Below, one piece after another: positions 8,934 through 15,905 of a stretch of 64,000 nt of DNA. Position numbers and translations under genes: made by a program. Every line of letters starts with the position of its first letter. Position 1 is the first letter of the stretch. The notes below the pieces were generated by a model. It ran no database searches. It was not told the DNA's origin and saw only the letters and a program-made list of their open reading frames with translations. The DNA lies in the NCBI GenBank assembly GCA_910583925.1, contig CAJTZJ010000012.1, forward strand, positions 10,273 through 74,272, read 5' to 3'. Origin of the DNA: an uncultured Eubacterium sp. (GTDB taxonomy: Bacteria; Bacillota; Clostridia; Oscillospirales; Acutalibacteraceae).

Positions 8934-9278
8934 ATGATGAACACACAAATAATAAGCAATTCGCTTCAATCACTCGGTATCAGCAAATGCTACAAGGGCT
9001 ACAGACAACTTTTATTATCTGTTGAACTCGCTCTTGATGATGAATCCCGCTTAATCAGCATTACCGAAAACATTTACAATCCTGTTTCAGTTATCTGCAA
9101 TTGTAATTGCAACAATATCGAGCGGAATATCAGAACCGTTGCACAGCACACATGGAAAGTCAATTCAGAAAAGCTTTCTGAAATGGCAGGTTATACACTT
9201 TATTCCTCGCCGTCGGTTTCAGAACTGATATCCATTCTTGTTACATACATTGATCGCAACAATCGTATGAATACGTAA
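8934..9278 (+). CDS. stand-alone Spo0A C-terminal-like DNA-binding protein (114 aa)
   Basis: The protein matches the pattern of the Spo0A effector domain: L-G-I-S-K-C-Y-K-G-Y-R-Q-L, then V-E-L-A-L-D-D-E-S-R-L, then N-I-E-R-N-I-R-T-V before the last helices and S-V-S-E-L-I-S-I-L near the end. The phosphoacceptor receiver domain of true Spo0A is absent, so activity would not depend on phosphorelay. The start at 8934 has GGAGG eight bases upstream; an upstream in-frame start at 8817 lacks support. In the region recognising DNA it has an unusual C-N-C-N-C-N-N stretch. It probably regulates genes of the element, or intrudes on host Spo0A boxes (inference). Confidence 0.8.
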   Translation: MMNTQIISNSLQSLGISKCYKGYRQLLLSVELALDDESRLISITENIYNPVSVICNCNCNNIERNIRTVAQHTWKVNSEKLSEMAGYTLYSSPSVSELISILVTYIDRNNRMNT

Positions 9279-9292
9279 CTTACCTTTGCATT

Positions 9293-9433
9293 TCAGCCTT
9301 TTCTCTTTTGAGAGGAGGCTGTTTTGTTTTTGTCGGCTTGCTTTTTTGAATTAGGACATTCTGAACACTTTCTGTTTCCGCAGCCTGCATAAGCATTTAT
9401 GTATTGGCAATAGATTTCTCCTGTATAATTCAT
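9293..9433 (-). CDS. tiny Cys-rich protein (46 aa)
   Basis: The ATG at 9433 overlaps the TGA of the upstream small gene (ATGA), and GGAGG lies within that gene about eight bases before it. The product has four Cys residues spaced C-x9-C-x4-C-x2-C and a Lys/Gln-rich tail. This could bind zinc, though no family is recognised. It converges with the Spo0A-C-like gene, leaving only 14 bases between stops. Confidence 0.55.
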   Translation of the reverse strand: MNYTGEIYCQYINAYAGCGNRKCSECPNSKKQADKNKTASSQKRKG

Positions 9434-9591
9434 AATCTGCCCTCCACCTTATCTTTAATTAAATATGTTTCGTCAAGACTTAACGGAACAGCATGAACTT
9501 CATATCCATTATTTTCAAGAAGTTTTCTAACCTCATCCAATTCGATTGCTGAAAACATTGTTACAGTTACTTTTTCTTTTGAATTGTTCAT
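9430..9591 (-). CDS. tiny hypothetical protein (53 aa)
   Basis: The ATG at 9591 has AAGGA about eight bases upstream. The 53 residues include V-T-V-T-M-F-S-A, then E-V-R-K-L-L-E-N-N-G-Y-E-V, a beta-alpha-beta-like pattern without known family. It overlaps the next tiny gene by four bases, so the two form a coupled pair on the minus strand, downstream of parA-parB. Confidence 0.5.
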   Translation of the reverse strand: MNNSKEKVTVTMFSAIELDEVRKLLENNGYEVHAVPLSLDETYLIKDKVEGRL

Positions 9592-9728
9592 AACATAGTC
9601 CTTCTTTTATATATTTATTGCTCAGTTTTAACCCTTACTCACTGAGCTAAGTTTTTGGTTACCTGACCGGGGGAAAGGAGAATATAAATAAGCCTGTACC
9701 GTCACAAGCCTTTTCTTCAATAAATATT

Positions 9729-9755
9729 AAAGGTGCGCACTGAGTGCACACCTTT
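9729..9755 (-). repeat. par-region tandem palindrome, copy B, at the parB stop
   Basis: The core is GTGCGCAC TGA GTGCACAC (9733-9751), extended by AAAG and CTTT arms to a 12-bp near-perfect hairpin. The last base touches the parB stop codon. It could double as the transcription end of the operon, but no T-run follows on the minus strand. The gap 9592-9754 has nothing else I can name. Confidence 0.75.
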
Positions 9756-10747
9756 TACGCCTTTTCAATAATTTGTTTTATCAAATTGAACTGTTGCTCA
9801 ATTTTTGCTTGCGCCGCTTGAAACTTTTGATAATCTTTTTGCTTCAAGACAACAGAATTTTTTAGTTTTTGTGAATTATCAAGATATATTATATTTTGTC
9901 GAGCTTTAAACATTGTGTCCTCAATATTCCGATAATTGACAATGTATGTGTCATACATCGGTTCGGATGACTTGTTCTTTGCTTTTTTATTTTGATTAAA
10001 AACAGTATTCAACTGTGATACAAGTATTTCATTTCCTAAACCTTCAGCTGGATTGTTTCTTAAAAATGCTTTTATATTCTCAACGATGTCAATATCAACT
10101 TTACTAATAGGATGAGTTTTAATATACTTGCAAATTTTACTTTGGTTTTCTGAGGATAAATTTGATAACCCTGCACCGGCTTTAACTGTTATAATACCTT
10201 CATCCACAAGCTCAAGCAACGCATCAGTCAAATTATTCAATTTCATATAATACTGAACGGTTCGCCTGCTTACATTGTTTTCTTCAGCTATCTGAGCAGT
10301 AGTGCGCACCTGGTGCGCATCCAATTCCTGATATCCTTCAAGCTGCATCTGATATGCTTTTGCAAGCTCTGATGGCAAGAATTCTTTGCGCTGTGTCAGA
10401 TTTGTATTTGTAATAATCAGCTTTTCTGTTCCTGATTTTACATTTTTTATTATACAGGGAATAGTTTCTTTACCGGCAAGCTTACTTGCGTGAGTTCTTC
10501 GATGCCCGGCTAATATTCTGTATTTATTTCCATCCTGTTTAACAAGGATAGGCTCAAGAACACCATTGATTTTTATATCTTCAACAAGTGCATCCATTCG
10601 TTCATCGTCAAAAACATTGAACGGCTGATTTTCTGTTTCTATGAGTTGATTTAATGGCATATCAACAATTCCGTTTCCACCGCCCATAAGAGATATAAAG
10701 GAATTATCTGCCGCATTATTTGAAAGCTTTGTAGAATCAATTTTCAT
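9755..10747 (-). CDS. parB: ParB/Spo0J-type partition protein (330 aa)
   Basis: A ParB-family protein. The ParB/sulfiredoxin fold spans about residues 28-125, with the G-H-R-R nucleotide-binding motif at 81-84 and N-T-N-L-T-Q-R following at 114-120. A helix-turn-helix lies near 151-170 (Q-I-A-E-E-N-N-V-S-R-R-T-V). The C-terminal 100 residues are Lys/Gln-rich and could dimerise. ParB proteins of this kind are CTP-dependent clamps loaded at parS. The gene overlaps parA by 11 bases, so it is translationally coupled. The stretch D-A-H-Q-V-R-T-T (143-150), right before the HTH, is encoded by one of the 19-bp palindromes. It belongs to the integrated element, not to the chromosomal origin locus. 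Confidence 0.85.
   Translation of the reverse strand: MKIDSTKLSNNAADNSFISLMGGGNGIVDMPLNQLIETENQPFNVFDDERMDALVEDIKINGVLEPILVKQDGNKYRILAGHRRTHASKLAGKETIPCIIKNVKSGTEKLIITNTNLTQRKEFLPSELAKAYQMQLEGYQELDAHQVRTTAQIAEENNVSRRTVQYYMKLNNLTDALLELVDEGIITVKAGAGLSNLSSENQSKICKYIKTHPISKVDIDIVENIKAFLRNNPAEGLGNEILVSQLNTVFNQNKKAKNKSSEPMYDTYIVNYRNIEDTMFKARQNIIYLDNSQKLKNSVVLKQKDYQKFQAAQAKIEQQFNLIKQIIEKA
10302..10320 (+). repeat. par-region tandem palindrome, copy C, inside parB
   Basis: GTGCGCAC CTG GTGCGCAT. It contains the perfect 17-base palindrome TGCGCACC-T-GGTGCGCA. It lies in coding sequence just ahead of the parB helix-turn-helix. Confidence 0.75.
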
Positions 10748-11528
10748 TTTTTAAACCTCTTTTCTCACACTCTGATGCAAGTTGAATATATTGCTTTCCG
10801 AGTTTGCTGTTTTTTTGTGAAACAAGGCTCTTTTGAGCATATGTTGAATTTGTTGCTTCAACACTTCTTGAGATTATCGTTTCAAACAAAGTATCATAGA
10901 ATTGATTTTTAAGAGATTCAAGAACGGCCTTTGACATATTTGTATTATCATACATTGTCAAAAGCACACCCATAAGCTTGAGATCAGGATTAAGGTTTGT
11001 TTTAACCATCCTAAAGGCATTCAGAAAAAGAGAAATTCCATCAAGTGCAAACTTCTGAGCCTGCACCGGAACAATAACATAATCACTTGCTGCAAGGGCA
11101 TTGACCATTAAAATCCCAAGAGAGGGAAGACAATCAATAATTATGTAATCATAACACTGTAAACTGTCTTGCCTTAAAATGCGTTTTAAAACCGTTTCAC
11201 GGCTCATTGCATTTATTAGGAATATTTCTGCACTTGATAACTGAATATCTGATGCAATGTAATCTAAGCCTTCAGAGCTGCTATAAATTGAATGAATTGC
11301 ATTTATTTCACAACCATTTACCATATTGCTCATCATAGTGCTTATAGTAGCTTTTGTTACATTGTGCTGATAACCTAGATATTCACTTAAGTTCGATTGG
11401 GGATCAAGGTCTACAAGCAACACTTTCTTGTTCTGTGCTTTTAGTGCAGCTGCAAGATTAAGAGCTGTAGTTGTTTTCCCAACTCCGCCTTTTTGATTTG
11501 CGATTGAAATAATTTTTGTGTTCTTCAT
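10737..11528 (-). CDS. parA: ParA-type partition ATPase (263 aa)
   Basis: The deviant Walker A motif K-G-G-V-G-K-T-T is at residues 13-20, Walker A' V-D-L-D-P-Q at 39-44 and Walker B-like I-I-D-C-L-P-S-L-G at 130-138. It lacks an N-terminal HTH, so it is the short type that usually leaves autoregulation to ParB. The ATG at 11528 has AAAGGA about seven bases upstream; the GTG at 11549 would start inside a palindrome and is rejected. ParA works as an ATP-dependent nucleoid-binding partner of ParB. With parB and the integrase it suggests that the excised circle is partitioned or otherwise kept. Confidence 0.88.
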   Translation of the reverse strand: MKNTKIISIANQKGGVGKTTTALNLAAALKAQNKKVLLVDLDPQSNLSEYLGYQHNVTKATISTMMSNMVNGCEINAIHSIYSSSEGLDYIASDIQLSSAEIFLINAMSRETVLKRILRQDSLQCYDYIIIDCLPSLGILMVNALAASDYVIVPVQAQKFALDGISLFLNAFRMVKTNLNPDLKLMGVLLTMYDNTNMSKAVLESLKNQFYDTLFETIISRSVEATNSTYAQKSLVSQKNSKLGKQYIQLASECEKRGLKNEN

Positions 11529-11541
11529 AATGTGTTCCTTT

Positions 11542-11560
11542 CTGCGCACTCAGTGCGCAC
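11542..11560 (-). promoter_or_regulatory. par-region tandem palindrome, copy D, in the parA leader
   Basis: On the minus strand it reads GTGCGCAC TGA GTGCGCAG. It ends a few bases before the parA ribosome-binding site, so a bound protein could block transcription or translation of parAB. This is the expected place for an operator. Confidence 0.7.
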
Positions 11561-11600
11561 TAAAAATATTTGTGTTCTTATTTGAATATGAAGCATAGAA

Positions 11601-11629
11601 AAAGGCAGGAAGAACACAGACCTGCCTTT
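11601..11629 (-). terminator. terminator downstream of the integrase gene
   Basis: Arms AAAGGCAGG (11601-11609) and CCTGCCTTT (11621-11629) form a perfect 9-bp stem, followed on the minus strand by T residues. It separates the integrase gene from parA. Confidence 0.7.
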
Positions 11630-11654
11630 ATCAGGAAGCTATCCCGTCTATGCT

Positions 11655-11680
11655 GTTAAAGCTGCACTGCAGCGTTTAAC
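11655..11680. other. hairpin between integrase and parA
   Basis: GTTAAA and GCTGC pair with GCAGC and TTTAAC around an ACT loop, with one bulged G. It has no T-run, so it is not an obvious terminator. It could be a protein-binding or origin structure. Confidence 0.4.
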
Positions 11681-11698
11681 CTGGATTATATAAAAAAG

Positions 11699-11717
11699 GT
11701 GCGCATCGAGTGCACAC
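11699..11717 (+). repeat. par-region tandem palindrome, copy E, next to the integrase stop
   Basis: GTGCGCAT CGA GTGCACAC, inside a longer near-palindrome AGGTGCGCA/TGCACACCT (11698-11719). It ends just before the integrase stop codon. Confidence 0.75.
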
Positions 11718-11725
11718 CTGATTTT

Positions 11726-12637
11726 TCAAGATAAGTATTGATTTAATTTATTTGCTGTTTCTTTTAATCGTTTAGGGGTTATGTGCATATAAATATCTTT
11801 AGTTGTAGATATTTGTGCATGTCCTAACAATTCCTGAGCATCTTTATCAACTATATTTGCTTCAAGCAATATAGTTGCAAATTCGTGTCTGAGCTGATGG
11901 GGAGAACACTTTATTCCTGTAGCTCTGCGATACCATTTTAATTTTGTTTCTACCTGGCTAGCTTTCATATATTCTCCATCATCATTAGAAAAAATAATGC
12001 CGGTCATATTTCTGTCTAATACTTTTTTCAGCGGCATTAAAAGAGGTATATCTCTGATACCGCTTTCTGTTTTAGGAGTTTTGAGCTTCGGTTGATTATT
12101 TTTATGATATAAAGATTTGTTGATTTTTATTAATTCATTATCCCAATCTATATCTTCATATGTTAGTGCAAGTGCTTCGCCTCTGCGAATACCGGTATAC
12201 ATTAGAAAATAATAAAATAGTCCAAAATCATAATTTACATTGCTCTTGATTTTTTCTATCTCAAAATCTGTCGGAGGATTTCTCCGAGTTGATTTTAAGC
12301 CTTTTGGAATGGATACATCTGATACAAGATTTGATGGAATTATATCATTAACTACTGCATATTTAAAAATCATACTTAAAACAATGCGGTAATTTTTAAT
12401 TGTTTTTTTACTGAAATCTTGCTCAACTAAAAATTCCATATATTCTTTGATTTTTGCATGTGTAATATCTTCAATGCAATCCGAAATGAAAAACTGCTTT
12501 GCATGTTTCAAAGGAGCTTTATAGCAACTTAGTGTACGATAAGCTAAAAGTGGAAAAGCTTCTTCTGACCAAGCATCAGCAACATCTGTGAAGCAATGTT
12601 TATATTCTGTATAATTTTTAGTGAATTTGATTATCAT
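11726..12637 (-). CDS. tyrosine recombinase/integrase (303 aa)
   Basis: An SAM-like N-terminal DNA-binding domain (about 20-105) precedes a complete catalytic domain. Visible residues are Arg151 (T-G-I-R-R-G-E), a Lys near 187-189, His247 and Arg250 (H-Q-L-R-H), His273 (L-G-H) and the nucleophile Tyr283 (D-I-Y-M-H). The enzyme would excise and insert the element at a tRNA 3' end. Its start faces a 23-bp tRNA fragment 166 bases away, with short repeats between, as expected for an attachment site. Its 303 residues are shorter than Tn916-type integrases, which carry an arm-binding domain. The start at 12637 is the first in frame. Confidence 0.9.
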   Translation of the reverse strand: MIIKFTKNYTEYKHCFTDVADAWSEEAFPLLAYRTLSCYKAPLKHAKQFFISDCIEDITHAKIKEYMEFLVEQDFSKKTIKNYRIVLSMIFKYAVVNDIIPSNLVSDVSIPKGLKSTRRNPPTDFEIEKIKSNVNYDFGLFYYFLMYTGIRRGEALALTYEDIDWDNELIKINKSLYHKNNQPKLKTPKTESGIRDIPLLMPLKKVLDRNMTGIIFSNDDGEYMKASQVETKLKWYRRATGIKCSPHQLRHEFATILLEANIVDKDAQELLGHAQISTTKDIYMHITPKRLKETANKLNQYLS

Positions 12638-12678
12638 AGTAATTCCCTCGCTTTAATTTTGATTATATATTTATACAA

Positions 12679-12751
12679 TATCAAATTATCTTTTATATCA
12701 AATTACAAAGTTTGACAAACTTGTTGTCAAAATGAAACAATTTGATATAAT
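12679..12751. promoter_or_regulatory. int/att regulatory region: TATCAAA repeats, inverted repeat and promoter
   Basis: TATCAAATTA occurs at 12679 and 12696, and its inverse (TTTGATATAA) at 12741. An inverted repeat TTGACAA-N5-TTGTCAA lies at 12712-12730. A plus-strand promoter TTGTCA-16-TATAAT (12724-12751) points to the tRNA fragment. The short repeats may be integrase or excisionase binding sites. Confidence 0.5.
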
Positions 12752-12802
12752 ATATAAGGTGTTGTTCAGAAGAGGAAAGAATGACTGAGGGAATAGTCTT
12801 TT

Positions 12803-12825
12803 TTCAAGTCCCGTCTCTCGCACCA
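12803..12825 (+). other. attachment site: tRNA 3'-end fragment
   Basis: The 23 bases fit positions 54 to the CCA end of a tRNA: T-loop TTCAAGT, T-stem 3' strand CCCGT, acceptor 3' strand CTCTCGC, then ACCA. The upstream bases cannot pair (CTTTT where ACGGG is needed), so no full tRNA exists here. A terminator follows, as after a real tRNA. This is the duplicated end left by tRNA-site integration; the intact gene, with acceptor 5' strand GCGAGAG, should be left of the window. Confidence 0.75.
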
Positions 12826-12830
12826 AAGAT

Positions 12831-12862
12831 ACCGGTATCCATTTGGATGCCGGTTATTTTTA
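12831..12862 (+). terminator. terminator formerly serving the target tRNA gene
   Basis: ACCGGTATCC (12831-12840) pairs with GGATGCCGGT (12845-12854), one wobble, and is followed by TATTTTTA. It lies six bases after the tRNA fragment. Confidence 0.75.
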
Positions 12863-12894
12863 TGCAATATATTTAAAATGATTAAAGCCAAGGC

Positions 12895-13536
12895 TTATGC
12901 CCTAGCTTTTATGTTTTTATATTTACAAAAAATTTTTTCTGCTTTATTCCAATCAATCACATTAAACCAGTCATTAATATAATCCACTCTGACATTATAA
13001 TGTTTAAGATAATATGCATGCTCCCATACATCAATGCATAATAAAGGACATACACCTAGCTGAAGCGGTGTGTTTTGATTTGCTGTTGTAATAATACGCA
13101 GTCTGCCTTTGTCAATAACAAGCCAGGCGTATCCTGAGCCAAATACAGACATTGCTGCAGCTCTGAACTTTTCTTCAAACTGTTCAAAATTTTTAAAACA
13201 GTTACTGATTGCTTTCTCCAGATTTTCAAAAGGCATTTTGCCGGAGGAGGGTGTCATCATATTGAAGAAAAATCTGTGATTAAAAACACCGCCTGCGTTG
13301 TTCATTATTTCTGTTCTTTGACTGTTCGGAAGGATAGATGAGCTTCTTAAAATCTGATTCAGCGACATATTTTGAAGAAAACAATTATTCTGCAAAACAG
13401 AATTAAGATTATTTATATAGGTTTGTAAATGCTTGTTATGATGAAGATACATTGTTTTTTCATCAATAAAAGGCTTCAATGCGTCATAATCATACGGCAA
13501 TGACAGGTTTACAAAAGGATAGCAATCGTTTTGCAT
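12895..13536 (-). CDS. Fe/Mn-type superoxide dismutase (213 aa)
   Basis: The protein shows the SodA/SodB pattern: L-P-Y-D-Y-D-A-L at 13-20, then L-H-H-N-K-H. All four metal ligands are present (His32, His87 in F-N-H-R-F-F, Asp169 and His173 in D-V-W-E-H-A-Y-Y-L). It converts superoxide to peroxide and oxygen. The ATG at 13536 is chosen because GAGG lies six bases upstream; the frame extends to 13608 without a site. It is the first chromosomal gene past the element junction. The sequence is divergent from typical Sod proteins (several Cys, Asn-rich linkers), so the metal preference cannot be read. Confidence 0.85.
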   Translation of the reverse strand: MQNDCYPFVNLSLPYDYDALKPFIDEKTMYLHHNKHLQTYINNLNSVLQNNCFLQNMSLNQILRSSSILPNSQRTEIMNNAGGVFNHRFFFNMMTPSSGKMPFENLEKAISNCFKNFEQFEEKFRAAAMSVFGSGYAWLVIDKGRLRIITTANQNTPLQLGVCPLLCIDVWEHAYYLKHYNVRVDYINDWFNVIDWNKAEKIFCKYKNIKARA

Positions 13537-13673
13537 AGCACACCTCAAATATTTTTTTCTAATAATATTATGAATATTTTTGACTGAATATGAACGCACA
13601 CTATTCAAAAATCATTAAATTACAGATATTGAAGCACTGCCTTTTTTCTTATATAAATTTTGATTTACAATTA

Positions 13674-13702
13674 AATACGAATATGCTAATATATTTTAGA
13701 AA
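13674..13702 (+). promoter_or_regulatory. alr promoter
   Basis: TTTACA, a 17-base spacer and TAATAT, followed 54 bases later by the alr start. Confidence 0.5.
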
Positions 13703-13756
13703 GTAATGGCATATTTGCTTAATTATTAAACTGTTACACTTTAAGGATGATGGATA

Positions 13757-14917
13757 ATGTATTATCGTACACAGGCAGTCATAGATTTAGATGCCGTTGA
13801 ATTTAATTTTAGTCAGGTAAGGAATAAATTACCTGAAAATGTTAAGATTTTATCTGTTGTTAAGGCGGATGCTTATGGTCACGGTGCCGTACCGATAGCA
13901 AGATTTTTGGATGATAAATGTGATTTTTTTGGTGTTGCTTGTATAGATGAAGCGCTTGAGCTGATTCATGCCGATATCAAAAAGCCAATTCTTATTCTCG
14001 GCTATTCCTCTCCTGAGTTATTCGATATCATTGTTAAAAATGAAATAAGAATTTCTGTTTTTTCTTATGACGATGCCGTTGCATTGTCAAATGAAGCAGT
14101 GAAACAGAATAAAACGATTCCCTTTCATTTTTGTGTCGATACAGGTATGAGCAGAATAGGATTTCAGATCAGTGAAGAAAGTGCCGATATTTGTAAAAGA
14201 ATTGCTTCTCTTCCGAATATTAAAGCTGAGGGGTTGTTTTCTCATTTTGCAACTGCAGATGAAAAAGATCTGACAAAGTCAAAAGCACAGCAGAAAAGAT
14301 TTAAGGAATTTATAAAAATGCTTGATGACAGGGGAGTTCATATTCCGATAAAGCATATAAACAATTCAGCAGGAATTATGAATTTTGAAGATACTTTTGA
14401 TATGTGCAGAATGGGTATTATTACATATGGTTTATATCCATCCGAGGATATTGACAAATCTCTTCTTTCGCTCAAGCCTGCAATGATGTGGAAAACGCAT
14501 GTTTCGCATATAAAAGCGCTTGAAAAAGGAAGAGAAATATCCTATGGCGGAACTTATGTAACAGAAGAAAAACGAATTATAGCAACAGTTCCGGTTGGCT
14601 ATGCAGATGGTTATCCTCGTTGTCTTTCCAATATCGGAAGAGTTATTATAAACGGAAAATATGCTCCTATTGTCGGCAGAATCTGTATGGATCAGTTTAT
14701 GGTTGATGTAACGGATATTGATAATGTAGACTTGAAAAGTGAGGTTATTCTTATCGGAAAAGGAGGCAGTGCCGAGCTTACAATGGAAGAAGTCTCAAAT
14801 GCTGCGCATTCCTTTAATTATGAGCTTCCGTGCAGAATTGCATTAAGAGTTCCGAGAACATATTATAAAAACAATAAATTTGTTGCCGTAAAAAAATATT
14901 TAGGCAATGAAGAGTGA
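13757..14917 (+). CDS. alr: alanine racemase (386 aa)
   Basis: A PLP enzyme that makes D-alanine for peptidoglycan and teichoic acids. The N-terminal barrel carries the PLP lysine, Lys36, in V-V-K-A-D-A-Y-G-H-G. The C-terminal domain has S-Y-G-G-T-Y near residue 262, including the second catalytic Tyr, and G-Y-A-D-G-Y-P-R. The length matches the family. AAGGATG precedes the start. A FliB-like gene begins seven bases after the stop, so the two are co-transcribed. Confidence 0.96.
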   Translation: MYYRTQAVIDLDAVEFNFSQVRNKLPENVKILSVVKADAYGHGAVPIARFLDDKCDFFGVACIDEALELIHADIKKPILILGYSSPELFDIIVKNEIRISVFSYDDAVALSNEAVKQNKTIPFHFCVDTGMSRIGFQISEESADICKRIASLPNIKAEGLFSHFATADEKDLTKSKAQQKRFKEFIKMLDDRGVHIPIKHINNSAGIMNFEDTFDMCRMGIITYGLYPSEDIDKSLLSLKPAMMWKTHVSHIKALEKGREISYGGTYVTEEKRIIATVPVGYADGYPRCLSNIGRVIINGKYAPIVGRICMDQFMVDVTDIDNVDLKSEVILIGKGGSAELTMEEVSNAAHSFNYELPCRIALRVPRTYYKNNKFVAVKKYLGNEE

Positions 14918-14923
14918 AGAATT

Positions 14924-15883
14924 ATGAAGCTTATTACACCATCATTTTATAAAAATTTTAAATGTATTGGCGGTGCATGCCCAGATAGCTGCTGCCAGGG
15001 ATGGGAGGTTGATGCTGATGAAGAATCATTGGCATATTATAAAACGCTTTCAGGCAGCTTAAGAGCACGAATTGACAGTGTGCTTGACAAGGACGAATTC
15101 GGAAATACAATTTTCCGCCTTGCCGATAAAAAGAGATGTCCGTTTTTGAATCAGGATAATCTTTGCGATATGCACATAGCAATAGGAGGGGAGCATACAC
15201 CTTATACCTGCCGAACCTTTCCGCGCTTTATAAATGATTTCGGTGGAACAAGAGAAATGGGAATTTCCTTTTCCTGCCCCATTGCAAGTGATATTATGTG
15301 GAATTTAACAGAAGATTTCGATTTTGTTTCTGAAATAAACAGTCAGCCTCCAAGCTTGAATGAAATCGATGCTGAATTGTATTTTAAGCTGCTTTCTTAC
15401 AGAAAAAAAGCATATTCTATTGTGCAGGATAGAAAACTGGAAATAAATAAAAGGTTAATTCGGCTTCTGGACTATGCTGCAAAGATTCAGAGAGAGCTGG
15501 ATGATTATAAGGAATACGCATCAGAAACAGACTTTTTTGACATATTCAATCATCCGGAGGTTATCAATCAGGAATGGACGGAAAAAGTTAAAATTCATAA
15601 CATAAATCCGACTTTTCCAAACGATAAAATCTGCGAAAATATTGCCATGTATTTTCTTTTCAGATATTTTTTAACTGCTGTGTATGATTCAGATATATTA
15701 TCAAAAGTAAAAATGGCTGTTATCGGCGTTTTAATTCCTGCATATTTCGGCAATGATGCGTGGACTATTCATCTATGGAGTAAGGAAACAGAACACAGCG
15801 ATATTAATATGGAACGCTATAAATTTGAACTGAGAAATAATATTCATCTTTCGGTTGAAGCATTAAAAAAGCACCTCATATGA
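14924..15883 (+). CDS. FliB-like flagellin lysine-N-methylase family protein (319 aa)
   Basis: Cys clusters typical of this family are seen: C14, C19, C23 and C24 (C-x4-C-P-x2-C-C-Q-G-W), then C-P-F-L-x5-C-D-M-H at about 72-84 and Y-T-C-R-T-F-P-R at about 92-99. Such clusters are thought to hold iron or iron-sulfur. The family is named for methylation of flagellin lysines in Salmonella, but it is widespread in non-motile Firmicutes. No flagellar gene lies in this window, so the true substrate is open. At 319 residues it is shorter than Salmonella FliB. It is coupled to alr, and its stop codon lies in the loop of a terminator. Confidence 0.75.
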   Translation: MKLITPSFYKNFKCIGGACPDSCCQGWEVDADEESLAYYKTLSGSLRARIDSVLDKDEFGNTIFRLADKKRCPFLNQDNLCDMHIAIGGEHTPYTCRTFPRFINDFGGTREMGISFSCPIASDIMWNLTEDFDFVSEINSQPPSLNEIDAELYFKLLSYRKKAYSIVQDRKLEINKRLIRLLDYAAKIQRELDDYKEYASETDFFDIFNHPEVINQEWTEKVKIHNINPTFPNDKICENIAMYFLFRYFLTAVYDSDILSKVKMAVIGVLIPAYFGNDAWTIHLWSKETEHSDINMERYKFELRNNIHLSVEALKKHLI

Positions 15884-15892
15884 GAGGTGCTT
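15869..15892. terminator. bidirectional terminator between convergent genes
   Basis: AAGCACCTC and GAGGTGCTT form a perfect 9-bp stem around a six-base loop holding the fliB-like stop. A-rich sequence precedes it and T-rich sequence follows it. Confidence 0.8.
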
Positions 15893-15905
15893 AAAATTTT
15901 GTAAT

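Noticed and set aside
11529..11549. GTG start for parA
   Set aside because: It lies inside the 19-bp palindrome, whereas the ATG at 11528 has AAAGGA in front.
12760..12825. A complete tRNA gene ending in CACCA
   Set aside because: Only the T-loop to CCA part fits; the T-stem 5' strand and acceptor 5' strand are absent.
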